DNA of 31,047 bases. Origin: Chloroflexota bacterium. Its GTDB lineage: Bacteria; Chloroflexota; Anaerolineae; Anaerolineales; Anaerolineaceae. Made by a program: the position numbers and the translations under genes. Positions 7,624-15,726 of the stretch are shown piece after piece. Within the stretch, counting starts at the first letter, position 1; every line of letters starts with the position of its first letter. The stretch is from positions 1 to 31,047 of the forward strand of contig JAEYTI010000348.1 of the NCBI GenBank assembly GCA_023434145.1. The letters are read 5' to 3'. The notes below the pieces were generated by a model. It saw only the letters and a program-made list of their open reading frames with translations, searched no databases and was not told the origin of the DNA.

Positions 7624-8934
7624 ATGAACACGTGGATCATTGACGGCGGAACCCCGCTGATGGGCGAAACCAACCTGACCGGCGCGAAGAACTCCATCAC
7701 CAAACTGATGGTGCTTTCCATGCTCACCAAGGAGCCGTGCGTGTTCTCGAACGCGCCCGAGGTCGGCGACAGCCAGATTACGCAAACCATCTGCGAGGCG
7801 CTGGGGGCGCAATTCAGCCACCTCGGCCCGCACATGCTCCAGGTGCAGACGCCTACCATGACCACCAGCGAGATCCCCTACGAGCTGGGCACGCGCAACC
7901 GCCTGGCGGTGATGATGATCCCGCCCCTGCTGCACCGCACCGGCCGCGCCGTGATCCCCGCGGCGGCGGGCGGCGACCGCATCGGCCCGCGCCCGGTGGA
8001 CTTCCACCTGGAAGGCTTCCGGATGATGGGCGCGGAGGTTGAAATCCACGACGGCGTGTACGATCTGCGCTGCGACAGCATGCACGGGGCCGATATCCTG
8101 CTGCCCTACCCCTCTGTCACCACTACCGAGAACCTGCTGATGGGCGCGGCGCTGGCGAAGGGCCGCACCTTCCTGCGCAACGCCGCCATCGAGCCAGAAG
8201 TGATGGACATGGTGATGTGCTTGCAGAAGATGGGTGCCATCATCGACTACAACGCCGACCGCACCTTCGTCATCGAAGGCGTGCCCGCCCTGGGCGGCGT
8301 CGATCACCCGGTGATCCCCGACCGCATTGTAGCCGCCTCGCTGGCCTGCGCGGCGGTGGCGACCAAAGGCGACGTATTCGTGCACGGCGCGCGCCAGGGG
8401 GACCTGGTTACCTTCCTCAACAGCCTGCGCCGGGTAGGCGGCAAGTTCAGCATCGAGACGGACGGCATTCGCTTCTATTATGACGGCCCGCTCTCCCCAA
8501 TCGCCATCGAGACCAACGTCCACCCCGGCTTCATGACCGACTGGCAGTCGCCCTTTGTGCTGCTGCTCACCCAGGCCAACGGTATGTCGGTGCTGCACGA
8601 GACGGTGTTCGAAAGCCGCTTCGGCTATGTGAAAGAGCTGCAAAAGATGGGCGCGGATATCGCCCTGTACGACACCTGTCTGGGCGGGTCGTCGTGCCGC
8701 TTCCGCTTCAGCAATTACCGCCACTCCTGCGTGATCAAAGGCCCCGCCTCGCTGCACGGCTCCGAGATCAACGTGCCAGACCTGCGCGCCGGCTTTACCT
8801 ACCTGATCGCCGCGATCCTGGCGGATGGGCGATCCACCATCCACGGCGTCGACCAGATCGAGCGCGGCTACGAAGGGCTAAAAGAGTCGCTGCTGACCCT
8901 AGGCGCGCAAATCGGCGAGCCGCAGAGCGTATAA
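7624..8934 (+). CDS. murA: UDP-N-acetylglucosamine 1-carboxyvinyltransferase (MurA) with Cys-to-Asp active site
   Basis: A 436-residue enolpyruvyl transferase with two inside-out alpha/beta domains; MurA catalyses the first committed step of peptidoglycan synthesis (PEP + UDP-GlcNAc). Visible motifs: 'GAKNS' at 20-24 (Lys22, Asn23), an Arg-containing 'RNRLAVMMIPPLL' near 91-103, the catalytic loop 'GGDRIGPRPVD' at 116-126, 'TDWQSPF' with the general-base Asp, and 'DLRAG' near the C-terminus. In E. coli the loop reads 'GGCTIGARPVD'; here Cys115 is replaced by Asp118, the change known from naturally fosfomycin-resistant MurA of mycobacteria and chlamydiae. The start has GGGAG 7 nt upstream. The sequence is fairly divergent, so a second, specialised paralogue is possible. 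It lies between a structured repeat and a long hairpin, apparently monocistronic. Confidence 0.88.
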   Translation: MNTWIIDGGTPLMGETNLTGAKNSITKLMVLSMLTKEPCVFSNAPEVGDSQITQTICEALGAQFSHLGPHMLQVQTPTMTTSEIPYELGTRNRLAVMMIPPLLHRTGRAVIPAAAGGDRIGPRPVDFHLEGFRMMGAEVEIHDGVYDLRCDSMHGADILLPYPSVTTTENLLMGAALAKGRTFLRNAAIEPEVMDMVMCLQKMGAIIDYNADRTFVIEGVPALGGVDHPVIPDRIVAASLACAAVATKGDVFVHGARQGDLVTFLNSLRRVGGKFSIETDGIRFYYDGPLSPIAIETNVHPGFMTDWQSPFVLLLTQANGMSVLHETVFESRFGYVKELQKMGADIALYDTCLGGSSCRFRFSNYRHSCVIKGPASLHGSEINVPDLRAGFTYLIAAILADGRSTIHGVDQIERGYEGLKESLLTLGAQIGEPQSV

Positions 8935-8947
8935 AGCACTGTGTTGC

Positions 8948-8998
8948 GTGAATGATTACTGGATGGTCGACAAAGTCGACCATCCAGTAATCATTCAC
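8948..8998. repeat. Perfect long hairpin, 24-bp stem, 3-nt loop (AAA)
   Basis: Arms 8948-8971 and 8975-8998 are exact reverse complements around AAA. The hairpin starts 13 nt after the murA stop and ends 28 nt before the next ATG. There is no T-tract after the stem, so it is not a textbook intrinsic terminator. It may attenuate read-through into the FMN reductase gene or protect the murA 3' end. Confidence 0.75.
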
Positions 8999-9026
8999 AG
9001 TACAAGCATTCCTTTGGAGGCGACAA

Positions 9027-9593
9027 ATGCACATCCTCACCATCCTCGGCTCTCCACGCAAGCACGGCAATACTGCGCAGGTGCTGTGCCAGTTTGAGGA
9101 GCTTGCCTCGGCTCGTGCCCATACCGTCGAGCGCATCAACATCACGGATGTGAAGATCAACGGCTGCCTGGGCTGTGACTCATGCTTCAAGCGCCTGGAT
9201 GAACCCGGCTGCGTGCAAAAGGACGATCTGCTGCCAGTGTTAGAGCGCATCCTGGCAGCCGACCTGGTGGTATACGCCTCGCCGGTATATGTTTGGGGCT
9301 TTACGGCGCAGATTAAAGCACTGCTCGACCGCCACTACTGCCTGGTGAAGTGGCAGCATGGCGAGATCGTTTCCGCGTTGATGACAGGCAAGCCTACCGC
9401 GCTGCTGCTCACCTGCGGCGGCGATGCGCCCGGCAACCTCGACCTGCCTCAGATCGCCTTTACCCGCGAGATGGACTACCTGCGGGCCAACCTGCGCGGT
9501 ATGTACGGTCTGGCGGAAGTAGAATCACGCGAGGATGCCCGGGCGCGGGGCAACGAGGTTGCAGAGCAGATGGCGGCGGAGATGTTGGGGTAG
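9027..9593 (+). CDS. NADPH-dependent FMN reductase / flavodoxin-fold (iron-sulfur flavoprotein-like)
   Basis: A 188-residue flavodoxin-fold protein. The phosphate-binding loop 'LGSPRKHGNTAQ' is at residues 7-18 and 'YASPVYVWGFTAQIKALLDR' is the usual FMN-ring and dimer segment. Between them 'CLGCDSCFKRLDEPGC' carries four cysteines (C-x2-C-x2-C-x8-C), the pattern found in the Isf/multimeric flavodoxin group, where it can bind an Fe-S cluster or act in redox chemistry. The start is supported by GGAGG about 7 nt upstream. The role is probably reduction of quinones, nitro compounds or protein partners; the partner is unknown. It ends 28 bp before the convergent DUF418 gene with no hairpin in between. 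Confidence 0.9.
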   Translation: MHILTILGSPRKHGNTAQVLCQFEELASARAHTVERINITDVKINGCLGCDSCFKRLDEPGCVQKDDLLPVLERILAADLVVYASPVYVWGFTAQIKALLDRHYCLVKWQHGEIVSALMTGKPTALLLTCGGDAPGNLDLPQIAFTREMDYLRANLRGMYGLAEVESREDARARGNEVAEQMAAEMLG

Positions 9594-9621
9594 ATCCTGT
9601 GCTGGATACCCTCCAGCGCCC

Positions 9622-10605
9622 TCAAACCGCAGGAGCTTTCCGCATCCCGGCTGCTTGCTCGCGCAGCATGGGCGGGCGGCGCCAGTAGGTCCCTGCGCGC
9701 CACAGCCATTCGAGCGGGCCGTAGTGGAAGCGGCGCAGCCAAAGCGCGCTGAGCGGAATCTGCGCGGCCAGGACAGCCAGCCAGATTGCCGGGACGGCCG
9801 TGTAGTGCAGCGATTCGTACCCGCCTGCCGCCAGCGCCACCAGCAGAACAATCACCGACTGTAGGATGTAGTTGGTGAGCGCCATACGGCCAAACGGGGC
9901 CAGCCATGCCAGCCAGCTCTCGGTTTTGGGGAAGAGCAGCAGCGAGGCCGTCACCGCGATGGCGATGATCAAGCCGGCCACGGTTGCTAGCGGGCTGGGC
10001 CACACCGGCAGAAGGATATTCTCCTGCGCCCAGACTGCCGGAGCGATCAACAGTAAGCTGGCGAGCCACACGAAAACCAATGCCCTGCGATACTGCCCGC
10101 GGCGTTCAAAGAAGCCGATTTTTCCGAGCGCCATACCGAGACAGAATACTGCCGGGACAACCAGAAAATCGGTTTGCAGACCCCAAAACAGTCCGAGGAC
10201 GATGACCGCCGCCGCGAACAGCCCAATGGGTGGCAGCTTATACAGCGGAAGAACAATCAGTCCGAAGATGGCATAAGGCAGCAGGGCCTCGCCTGTTTGC
10301 AGAAACTGGTGGGCAATCCCAAAGACGGCCAGGAACCCAAGGCGGCGTGCCATCAGCTTGAAGGGAGAGGCGCCTTTCGCTTGCGCGTTGCGCATGAAGA
10401 TGACAAAGCCTGCTCCAAAAAGCAGGCAGAAAATCGGGTAGAAGCGCTGCTCGACTGCAAGATCGATGAAGCGCGATACAGCATAACCCGCTTCGCCGTC
10501 GGCTGGAATGGGCATTCTGGCAATGCCGGGAATATTGGCAAATAGGATGCCCATCAGTGCGAAGCCGCGCAGAATGTCGAGGATCTGGATACGGTCTGAT
10601 TTCAT
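9622..10605 (-). CDS. DUF418 (YeiB-type) polytopic membrane protein
   Basis: A 327-residue membrane protein. It begins with the typical 'RIQILDILRGFALMGILFANIP' pattern (about residues 5-26) and has the C-terminal DUF418 region 'WLAPFGRMALTNYILQSV'. About nine to ten hydrophobic segments are visible. The family is related to acyltransferase-3/HGSNAT-type membrane proteins, and its biochemical role is not established. The ATG at 10605 is preceded by AAGGAG 8 nt upstream; the longer open frame upstream runs through the intergenic hairpin and is rejected. The last residues are Arg/Pro-rich and cytosolic. A 202-nt gap separates it from the upstream glycosidase gene, so it is probably transcribed on its own. 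Confidence 0.88.
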   Translation of the reverse strand: MKSDRIQILDILRGFALMGILFANIPGIARMPIPADGEAGYAVSRFIDLAVEQRFYPIFCLLFGAGFVIFMRNAQAKGASPFKLMARRLGFLAVFGIAHQFLQTGEALLPYAIFGLIVLPLYKLPPIGLFAAAVIVLGLFWGLQTDFLVVPAVFCLGMALGKIGFFERRGQYRRALVFVWLASLLLIAPAVWAQENILLPVWPSPLATVAGLIIAIAVTASLLLFPKTESWLAWLAPFGRMALTNYILQSVIVLLVALAAGGYESLHYTAVPAIWLAVLAAQIPLSALWLRRFHYGPLEWLWRAGTYWRRPPMLREQAAGMRKAPAV

Positions 10606-10661
10606 CTCCGAATCTCCTTCGAAAGGAACTGCCGTTCGGGTTACGTGAAATAGAGTGTTCG

Positions 10662-10700
10662 TTGTTGTTCTGGTGGCGCGATGTACCACCCGAACAACAA
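10662..10700. repeat. Imperfect intergenic hairpin (15-bp arms, 1 mismatch)
   Basis: Arms TTGTTGTTCTGGTGG (10662-10676) and CCACCCGAACAACAA (10686-10700) pair except at one position, with a 9-nt loop; an A-run follows on the + strand. It lies between the glycosidase stop (10808) and the DUF418 start (10605), both on the minus strand, so it would be in the DUF418 leader or the glycosidase trailer. It shares the T/G-rich 5' arm of the other hairpins. Nearby, TGGAGGATGA occurs twice, at about 10765 and 10789. Confidence 0.5.
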
Positions 10701-10807
10701 AAAAAACACCCATCCCGAACGCACGTGAAGGAGTATAAAAGCGAGGACGGTGTACCGTCTCCGCCTGGAGGATGAAATCAAATCAAACTGGAGGATGATC
10801 CGGCTGG

Positions 10808-12490
10808 TTACACTTCTTCCCGCAGATACTCGTGCGCCAGCACCAGGAAGATCGACGACGTCCAGGTGTAGGCCGGGTCGCGCAGAGGCTGGCCGGTGAG
10901 GGCGTTAAAATTCTCAGCAAAGCCGTGTTTGGCGCACATATCGCAGAAGCGGCGGGCGATCTCGCGTGCCAGTTCCATCTCTCCGGCGGCAGCCAGACCC
11001 TCAACGATGAACAGGGTAGGCGGCGCCCAAATCGGCCCGCGCCAGTAGCCATCCGGATCGTACGCATCGCTTGTGGGGCTTTCGGTCGCCAGCCCGTAAC
11101 GGGTGAGGAAGCGCCCATTGCGCATCAGCCCGCCGATCAGCTCGCTCAACATGCCGTTGGGCAGCCGCCGCCCAAGGATGATCGGCAGGTACAACAGCAG
11201 GCTGTCGGTATCTGCTACCAGATGATCGCCCGAGCGCATGGCCACAAAGTGGTCGCCCTGCCAGAAGTGCGCCAGCATGTTCTGCAGCAGTTCTTCTGAG
11301 CGGCGCTGCCAGCTTTCGGCCTCTTCGTTGTTGTTGATCATCGCCGCCAGCTTTGCCAGCGTTTCCATTTGCAGCACCAGGAAGGCGCACAGGTCCGGCG
11401 ATTCCAGGGGCACGCCCGCGGAGAACGGCGTGGCGTTATCCCAGCCTGAGTCGTTGCCGTGGTGGTAATCGGGGATGCCGTCGTGGTCGCTGTCGCGGTA
11501 GCGAAGCCACCACTCCGTCCAGCGGCACATCGGCCCGTAGATCTGCCGCACCTGGTCCGCGCGGACAAACTGCGTGCGTTCCATCATCCAACCCAGCACC
11601 CACCCGTGGATGGGCGGCTTGCAGTAATTCCACAGCATGCCCCGATCGTTGATAAAATCGGGCAGCGCGCCGAATTCGTCCTGCTGGTCGAACAGCGTCA
11701 TAAGCTGGTCCCAGCCCATCATCGGTTTGTGATACGCCAGTGCCATGGCGTTGAAGCAGTGATCCCAGCTCCAAACGCTGGTCATCCAATTTTTGCTCAT
11801 CAGCATGCTGGGACGCAGCAGGTGGCCCACCGGCTCCACCATGCTCGACCAGTTCACATACGCCGCCAGCCGGCGCGCGTCGGCATATTCCGGCGGCAGC
11901 GAGGGCATCTGTTCCAGCCAACTCAAAAAGTCGGCCTCTGCTTCTACCCGGCACTGATCAAAGCCGCCTTCATACAAGCGCGGGCGCCACGCACTGGTAA
12001 ACTCCTCGATCGCCGCCTCGCAGCCGCCATCCTCTTCCGGCAGTTCGACCGTCATCTCCGCGGCGTTGACCTTCCAACGTCCGATCAGCGGCGTGAACAG
12101 CAAGTTGACCGCATGCGCCGGGCAGTTCATCCGCCAGCGCCCCTCGCCCACCGCGATTGCCTGGGGAAAGCCCGCCAGCGATTCGTGCTTCAGGAAAGTA
12201 AAGCGCAGCCCCGCCCCCTCGCCATGCACGCGCAGAGTAAACGGGTCCTGAAAGGCCAGCGAAACCGTTCCGCCGCCGCGTAAGTGCAGATCGAGCGCCG
12301 CGGGGGAAACACGGATCTCATACGGCACCGCCATACCCCGCGTCACCGGCTCAACCAGCGCCAACCGCCCGCTCGCTACACTTTGCGCCCCGCCGTGCAC
12401 GGTACGCAGGTACAGCCGATCATCAGCAATGGAAAAGGCCATGTATGCGCCGCTGCGGCTGAATGGCACCCGCCGGAGATCGATTTCCAT
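10808..12490 (-). CDS. Glycoside hydrolase of the GH63/GH37 (MGH1-like) (alpha/alpha)6 type
   Basis: A 560-residue cytosolic protein with no signal peptide. An N-terminal beta domain (about 1-180) is followed by an (alpha/alpha)6 barrel. Family signatures are 'SVWSWDHCFNAMAL', 'HHGNDSGWDNATPF' (acidic active-site residues of GH63-type enzymes), 'SPDLCAFLVLQMETLAKLA', and 'GYWRGPIWAPPTLFIVEGL' near residue 500. Relatives hydrolyse alpha-glucosides, trehalose, mannosylglycerate or glucosylglycerate; which of these applies cannot be told from sequence alone. AGGAG 4 nt before the ATG supports the start, and a TATAAT (12536-12541, minus strand) lies 45 nt upstream. It appears monocistronic. Cytosolic location suggests it acts on an internal compatible solute or an imported oligosaccharide (inference). 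Confidence 0.88.
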   Translation of the reverse strand: MEIDLRRVPFSRSGAYMAFSIADDRLYLRTVHGGAQSVASGRLALVEPVTRGMAVPYEIRVSPAALDLHLRGGGTVSLAFQDPFTLRVHGEGAGLRFTFLKHESLAGFPQAIAVGEGRWRMNCPAHAVNLLFTPLIGRWKVNAAEMTVELPEEDGGCEAAIEEFTSAWRPRLYEGGFDQCRVEAEADFLSWLEQMPSLPPEYADARRLAAYVNWSSMVEPVGHLLRPSMLMSKNWMTSVWSWDHCFNAMALAYHKPMMGWDQLMTLFDQQDEFGALPDFINDRGMLWNYCKPPIHGWVLGWMMERTQFVRADQVRQIYGPMCRWTEWWLRYRDSDHDGIPDYHHGNDSGWDNATPFSAGVPLESPDLCAFLVLQMETLAKLAAMINNNEEAESWQRRSEELLQNMLAHFWQGDHFVAMRSGDHLVADTDSLLLYLPIILGRRLPNGMLSELIGGLMRNGRFLTRYGLATESPTSDAYDPDGYWRGPIWAPPTLFIVEGLAAAGEMELAREIARRFCDMCAKHGFAENFNALTGQPLRDPAYTWTSSIFLVLAHEYLREEV

Positions 12491-12535
12491 GAAGCTCCTA
12501 CAATCCCTCGTCGAACCTTTCGATCATTGCTGTAC

Positions 12536-12541
12536 ATTATA
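12536..12541 (-). promoter_or_regulatory. Candidate -10 element for the glycosidase gene
   Basis: TATAAT on the minus strand lies 45 nt before the ATG at 12490 and just after the two terminator-like hairpins. No clear -35 is seen at 16-18 nt. Confidence 0.4.
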
Positions 12542-12591
12542 ACGTGGAATGCTATAGGGCGGCCAACCGCGTAGATGACGGGTGTGGGAAT

Positions 12592-12648
12592 AAGATGTCA
12601 GGTTGTGGAGGGGTGTTCGCAGCACATCCCTCCACAACCTGACATCTT
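12592..12648 (-). terminator. Hairpin, 21-bp perfect arms, probable terminator
   Basis: Arms AAGATGTCAGGTTGTGGAGG-G (12592-12612) and its exact complement (12628-12648) flank 15 nt, of which four more pairs (one G-U) shorten the loop to 7 nt. On the minus strand the stem is preceded by an A-run and followed by CTTATT; on the + strand it is followed by TTTTT. It could stop transcription in both directions. The only gene reading into it is the lipoprotein gene on the minus strand. Confidence 0.6.
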
Positions 12649-12690
12649 TTTGGAACGCATATTGGTGGGCATGCTTGAACTCCTGCTACT

Positions 12691-12751
12691 GAAATTGTTT
12701 TGTTTGTGGTTGCTGCGATGTTATCGCAGCAACCACAAACAAAACAATTTC
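12691..12751. repeat. Perfect long hairpin, 29-bp stem, 3-nt loop (GTT)
   Basis: Arms 12691-12719 and 12723-12751 are exact reverse complements around GTT. The 5' arm is T/G-rich (contains GTTTTGTTTGTGG) and the 3' arm is A/C-rich. The hairpin begins 9 nt after the stop codon (TAG, minus strand) of the lipoprotein gene. There is no U-tract after the stem, so it does not match an intrinsic terminator. Confidence 0.75.
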
Positions 12752-12760
12752 GGATAGATT

Positions 12761-14866
12761 CTAATCGCCCCAGCGGATATCGGTGATGACGCCGGGCAGG
12801 TTCGAGAGATCGTACAGCGCCGAACCATCCGTGCGCCCTACCAGCAAGATGCCATCCAGGCAGGCGGGCGGGCTGTAGTATAAGAACGCCTCGCCATCCG
12901 GTGACCAGAGCACCTGTCCAAAATCGTATCCGGCGCGAGTCGCCACACAGTACGGCTCCAGCAGGCGCAAATCTGCCAGCAGGTTCAGCGTGCCGTCTGC
13001 GTCGCGGCGGTAGATGCCGGGCGGCGGATACTGCCCCGGCACGGTGCTTTGCAGCGCAAAACCAATCGCTCCACCCGGCAGGGCGCGCGGGCTGATGACT
13101 CCCATGCCGGTGGATCGCTGCGGGCATGCCGCCAGCGCCGGGTTGCAGATCACGGTTTCGATCAGCGGTGTGGTGGCCCCGGTCGCCGGGTTCACCTGGA
13201 ACAGCCCCCCTGTGATGCCCGCCCACCCCATCAGCAGGCCGTTCGGACCCCACGCAAAGCTGCTCACTCCGGTATAGTTCAACGTGTCGGGAATCTCAAC
13301 CGTGCGCCCGCCACCGCGGATGCCCGAAACCAGCCTGGGCAGCGGCGCCGTGGTGGGAGCCAGCGTGGCAGTGGGGCTGGCCGTTGCGGCTGGTGTGCCA
13401 TTTCCCCCGGTTGGTGCAGGAGCAAGCGTGGCCGTCTCTTCCGGCAGGATGGTTTCCGTTGGAACTGCCGTTGCTTCCGGCGCGGCGGTGGGCGGCAGTT
13501 CGGCAGGCACGGCGGTGATCTCGTAGCGCCGGTCCGGCGAGCGGCAAGGGATGCTTTCGCCAAAGCCGAATGTGCAGGGCTGCGGCTCGGGCGGCGTTCC
13601 GGTGAAATCCGCCAGCGCTCCGCCTTCTTCGGGCCACACCGCCCAGCGCCCCTCAGTATTGCGCAGATACAGCGCGGCAGGCAGCGCAGGCAGGTTCTGC
13701 CAATCCGTCACCCGCTGCGCCTGGGGCGTGGTGACCTCGGCCATTATCAGCGCGGGCGCGGGGGCATAGCGCTCCCCGTCCCAGCGCAAGACTTCCCAGC
13801 GCGTGGGATTGTTAACATCATCGGGCAGCAGGAACTCGCGGAACCCGTCGCCGTTGATCTCCAAAAACTGCGCCCGCCCCGAGACCACCGCAGCGAGCGC
13901 CATCTCGCCGCCTGTCCGCTGAAGCAGTTGCAGCGTGCCGCCCTCCGCGCCGGGCGCGCCGGTTGTGCCGGACCAATGCAACATCAGTTCGGTGGGGCCT
14001 TTCCCATCAACACGGGATGGCGGAGCGCCTTCGATCACACGCAGCAATCCATCCGGCGAAACCGGATCTTCCCACAGCAGCGCATTCTCGCCATGTACTG
14101 CGATCCGCTCCCCATCGCGCAGGACAAACAGCGTACCATCCGGTTTTTCAACCACGGCAAGAGATACATCTTCCGGGCTGGCTACAGGCAGCAGTGGCCC
14201 GGCGGTGACCTCCTCCGCGATGAAGAGCGGCACCACATGCCAGTTGCCCGCTTGGTCACGCGCCAGGAAGGCGCGCTCCGCTTGCTCGGGCGCATACGGC
14301 AGCATGCGGATCTCAGCCCAGGCAGTGGGCTCGCGATTCTCCGTGCTCCACATCCACAGCAGGTAGATGGTTTTTCGATCCCACGCGCCGTTCTCGCCGC
14401 TCGGCAGCCCAAGCAGCGCCACGTCGATACCGCTATCGCCATCTTCGGCGACACTATCGCCGTCTTCGGCGACCGTTTCCACCGGCAGAATCATAAAGCC
14501 CCAGAACGGTCCCTCCCCACCGATTCGCCAGGCGCGCTCGCGCATCGGGCGCGATCCTTCCGGCAGCAGCGCCTCCACGCCAGTGAGATAGGGGTTGTTG
14601 ATCCCCAGCGGCGTGGCGGTAATCGTCGGAGTTTGCGTGACGGTGGCAGTTTGGCGCGGGCCGGTTGTTCGGGTTGGCTCGGCTGTCCAGGTAGCCGGCA
14701 GGGTGAAGGCCAGCTCGGGGCGCGCGGTGCTGGTGGGAAATGGTGTGAGCCTGCCGTCCGGCGTGGATGCCCCGCAGCCCGCAAGCAGCACGGCCAACAA
14801 CAACAGCATAACAAGCAATACCGGTTGGTTTAAGCTTCGCCGTTTCGACAGTGTGTCTATGCGCAT
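12761..14866 (-). CDS. Large surface lipoprotein with Thr/Pro-rich stalk
   Basis: A 701-residue exported lipoprotein. Residues 1-31 are a signal peptide with positive N-region 'SKRR', a Leu/Val-rich core and lipobox 'LLAGC' (Cys31). A Thr/Pro/Ala-rich stalk follows (about 32-90, with 'TPTITATP'). A folded region (about 90-455) comes next. It is followed by a second low-complexity linker rich in Thr/Ala/Pro (about 455-510) and a C-terminal part (about 515-701) with beta-propeller-like phrases such as 'FAWGPNGLLMGWAG' and 'VLWSPDGEAFLYYS', resembling TolB/WD-type repeats. The start codon follows the stop of the upstream gene directly (TAG-ATG), so translation is probably coupled. A 21-bp tandem duplication yields 'VAEDGDS' twice (see separate entry). 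No enzymatic motif is seen; it may be an envelope sensor or binding protein. Confidence 0.82.
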   Translation of the reverse strand: MRIDTLSKRRSLNQPVLLVMLLLLAVLLAGCGASTPDGRLTPFPTSTARPELAFTLPATWTAEPTRTTGPRQTATVTQTPTITATPLGINNPYLTGVEALLPEGSRPMRERAWRIGGEGPFWGFMILPVETVAEDGDSVAEDGDSGIDVALLGLPSGENGAWDRKTIYLLWMWSTENREPTAWAEIRMLPYAPEQAERAFLARDQAGNWHVVPLFIAEEVTAGPLLPVASPEDVSLAVVEKPDGTLFVLRDGERIAVHGENALLWEDPVSPDGLLRVIEGAPPSRVDGKGPTELMLHWSGTTGAPGAEGGTLQLLQRTGGEMALAAVVSGRAQFLEINGDGFREFLLPDDVNNPTRWEVLRWDGERYAPAPALIMAEVTTPQAQRVTDWQNLPALPAALYLRNTEGRWAVWPEEGGALADFTGTPPEPQPCTFGFGESIPCRSPDRRYEITAVPAELPPTAAPEATAVPTETILPEETATLAPAPTGGNGTPAATASPTATLAPTTAPLPRLVSGIRGGGRTVEIPDTLNYTGVSSFAWGPNGLLMGWAGITGGLFQVNPATGATTPLIETVICNPALAACPQRSTGMGVISPRALPGGAIGFALQSTVPGQYPPPGIYRRDADGTLNLLADLRLLEPYCVATRAGYDFGQVLWSPDGEAFLYYSPPACLDGILLVGRTDGSALYDLSNLPGVITDIRWGD
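14433..14474. repeat. 21-bp in-frame tandem duplication inside the lipoprotein gene
   Basis: Two adjacent 21-nt units, 14433-14453 and 14454-14474, differ at only two positions and encode the repeated heptapeptide VAEDGDS in the lipoprotein. The frame is kept. The near-identity points to a recent slippage event. Confidence 0.75.
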
Positions 14867-15712
14867 CTACTTCACGCTGATCCCCTGTGTGATCGCCTTT
14901 ACTTCGGCCATCACGTTCTCCGGCTCAAACACCTGCTTCCAATCCGGCTGGAAGATGCGTTCGCGCGCCCGGCTGACCGCCAGCTTAGCCCCATCCGAAA
15001 GCTCCGCGTCGATGTATTTGAACAAGATGCCGACATTTACGTTCATGTGACCCAGGATAAACTGCCGCGCGGCTTCTTCCGGCACGCCGTGCTTCACCGC
15101 CTCGGCGATCGCCTCGGTGATGATGACCATACAGGTCAGCACGACCGTTTCAGAGAGCGCGGGCTCTAAAATCGCCATCTGCTCCACCGTCACACGGTAG
15201 ACGTTCATCACCGGGGCGAAAATGGCGTGTACGACCGCCTCACCGCGGGCATAGTCGGCCTCAGGCCCCTGCATCAGCGCGGCGACCACGTGCTGCTTGG
15301 CCTTGATCGCGCCGAAGAAGTCTAGACGTGCCTCGGGGTCGACTTCGTCGTTGACGATAGGGGGATGGCAGGGGTGGCAGACAAAAATCGAAATGTCTGC
15401 GCGCTCGGGCAGCTCGCCGCCGTGCGGGGCGGCTGGGTCCAGCAGCACCAGCATGGCCTCCGGCTTCATCTGCGGCACGATCTCCTGCGCCACCTTGCCG
15501 ATCAGCTTGTCGGGGATGGCGAGAATAAGCACGTCTGCCTGGGCCGCGGCAGCCTCAGGCGAGGTAGGCGTGTCGCCGCGCTCGGTGATCCGCTGCATGC
15601 CCGCCTCTCCGGCTTCCACGTAGAGGGTGTGGTAGTCGGTGTTTTCCTTCAGGCGGCGCGAGATCCGCCCGCCCATCTTGCCCGCTGCGCCAAATAGAGC
15701 AATCGTTTCCAT
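14867..15712 (-). CDS. NAD-binding protein of the phosphogluconate dehydrogenase C-terminal (PGDH_C) family
   Basis: A 281-residue cytosolic protein. It starts with a Rossmann Gly motif, 'IALFGAAGKMGGRISRRL' (residues 4-21), then 'ADVLILAIPDKLIGKV' and 'CHPCHPPI', a pattern I associate with the PGDH_C family that includes D-apionate oxidoisomerase (ApnO). The C-terminal half is helical ('ILGHMNVNVGILFKYI'). By family, it would oxidise and rearrange or decarboxylate a sugar acid with NAD. A strong AGGAGG lies 6 nt before the ATG, directly after a long hairpin. It is the middle gene of a three-gene operon with a Gfo/Idh/MocA oxidoreductase upstream and a lipoprotein downstream, which suggests a short sugar-oxidation route. 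Function by family only; the substrate is unproven. Confidence 0.8.
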   Translation of the reverse strand: METIALFGAAGKMGGRISRRLKENTDYHTLYVEAGEAGMQRITERGDTPTSPEAAAAQADVLILAIPDKLIGKVAQEIVPQMKPEAMLVLLDPAAPHGGELPERADISIFVCHPCHPPIVNDEVDPEARLDFFGAIKAKQHVVAALMQGPEADYARGEAVVHAIFAPVMNVYRVTVEQMAILEPALSETVVLTCMVIITEAIAEAVKHGVPEEAARQFILGHMNVNVGILFKYIDAELSDGAKLAVSRARERIFQPDWKQVFEPENVMAEVKAITQGISVK

Positions 15713-15726
15713 ATGAAACCTCCTAA

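Larger units (their letters stand above)
12491..12760. other. Intergenic region with two long hairpins
   Basis: This 270-nt gap between two minus-strand genes has no credible gene. It holds the hairpins at 12592-12648 and 12691-12751, then a -10-like TATAAT on the minus strand (12536-12541) that would serve the glycosidase gene. So the order on the minus strand is: lipoprotein stop, perfect 29-bp hairpin, second hairpin, promoter, glycosidase. Confidence 0.65.

Noticed and set aside
7540..8844. 434-codon minus-strand frame antisense to murA
   Set aside because: His/Val/Ala/Gly-rich shadow of a gene with recognised MurA motifs; it also runs into the nested repeat.
12552..13253. Minus-strand frame reading from the lipoprotein gene into the intergenic hairpins
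   Set aside because: Out of frame with the lipoprotein and only held open by the high GC and the hairpin sequences.
13049..14833. 594-codon open frame on the + strand, antisense to the lipoprotein
   Set aside because: Arg/Gly-rich composition without domain pattern; the minus strand carries a clear lipoprotein signal and coupled start.
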